Assembly (NCBI GenBank): GCA_903789505.1
Contig: CAIFEU010000004.1
Location: 28,713-41,971 of the forward strand
Direction: 5' to 3'
DNA from: an uncultured Coriobacteriales bacterium
GTDB taxonomy: Bacteria > Actinomycetota > Coriobacteriia > Coriobacteriales > UMGS124
DNA: 13,259 nt
The notes below the pieces were generated by a model. That model saw nothing but the letters and a program-made list of their open reading frames with translations, had not been told where the DNA came from and made no database searches. Below are positions 13,210-13,259 of the stretch, one piece after another; within the stretch, counting starts at the first letter, position 1, and every line of letters starts with the position of its first letter. Made by a program: the position numbers and the translations under genes.

Positions 13210-13259
13210 TGGTCAAGTAATTTTGGACAATTATTTAGGCATCTTCAGACCACGCCGCG
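13210..13259. mobile_element. Possible insertion-sequence end (IS3-like), truncated by window
   Basis: At 13210 the sequence abruptly turns AT-rich: TGGTCAAGTAATTTTGGACA and then ATTATTT. A TG start followed about 14 bases later by a TTTTGGACA block resembles terminal repeats of IS3-family elements, which would extend rightward out of the window. No transposase sequence or second end is visible, so this rests on pattern resemblance alone. A promoter region is an alternative. Confidence 0.3.

Noticed and set aside
12882..13220. 112-codon plus-strand open frame
   Set aside because: It runs through a 12-bp hairpin, has no ribosome site and lacks protein character over most of its length; the opposite strand near 13085-13207 looks at least as coding.

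Overview
The window is GC-rich chromosomal DNA that looks like a Coriobacteriia/Eggerthellaceae-type anaerobic actinobacterium. The inference rests on Tat-exported FAD (and FMN-binding) fumarate-reductase-like flavoproteins next to a LuxR-type regulator carrying about twelve membrane helices, an arrangement typical of that group. No rRNA, tRNA or CRISPR array was seen. The first ~128 bases are homopolymeric G/C and are probably a contig-end artefact, so single-base problems elsewhere deserve caution.

Left part (about 130-5800): a tiny two-helix membrane protein (+) faces a phospho-sugar mutase of the PgcA/PGM2 type (-). A divergent 343-base gap follows. Then comes a compact plus-strand pair: a Ser/Ala-rich lipoprotein and, 23 bases later, a TrmA/RlmD-family 23S rRNA uracil-C5 methyltransferase. 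This enzyme is the most unusual protein here. Its catalytic core is intact, but in place of an N-terminal TRAM domain it has a ~215-residue Arg/Gly/Asp/Tyr-rich low-complexity arm with twelve [GS]YR units, and it ends in a ~255-residue charged, mostly acidic tail. A strong hairpin at 5734-5785 closes the unit.

Middle part (about 5800-9450): a long gene-free leader with TATCGA-type inverted repeats and a strong hairpin leads into a Tat-signal, FMN-binding plus FAD-binding flavoprotein gene. That gene is broken by an apparent one-base deletion near 7548, where stop and downstream frame overlap as GTGA. Its C-terminal part then runs out of frame into a second flavoprotein gene that has lost its N-terminal third, including signal peptide and FAD Rossmann motif. 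Either real gene decay (frameshift plus deletion) or assembly error could explain this.

Right part (about 9450-13259): on the minus strand, a 12-TM LuxR-family regulator is followed by an intact Tat-signal FAD flavoprotein. They probably form a signal-responsive anaerobic respiratory reductase unit whose electron acceptor cannot be read from sequence. The last ~470 bases hold several hairpins, a direct repeat, a coding-like remnant, and an AT-rich sequence resembling the end of an IS3-like insertion sequence that would extend beyond the window.
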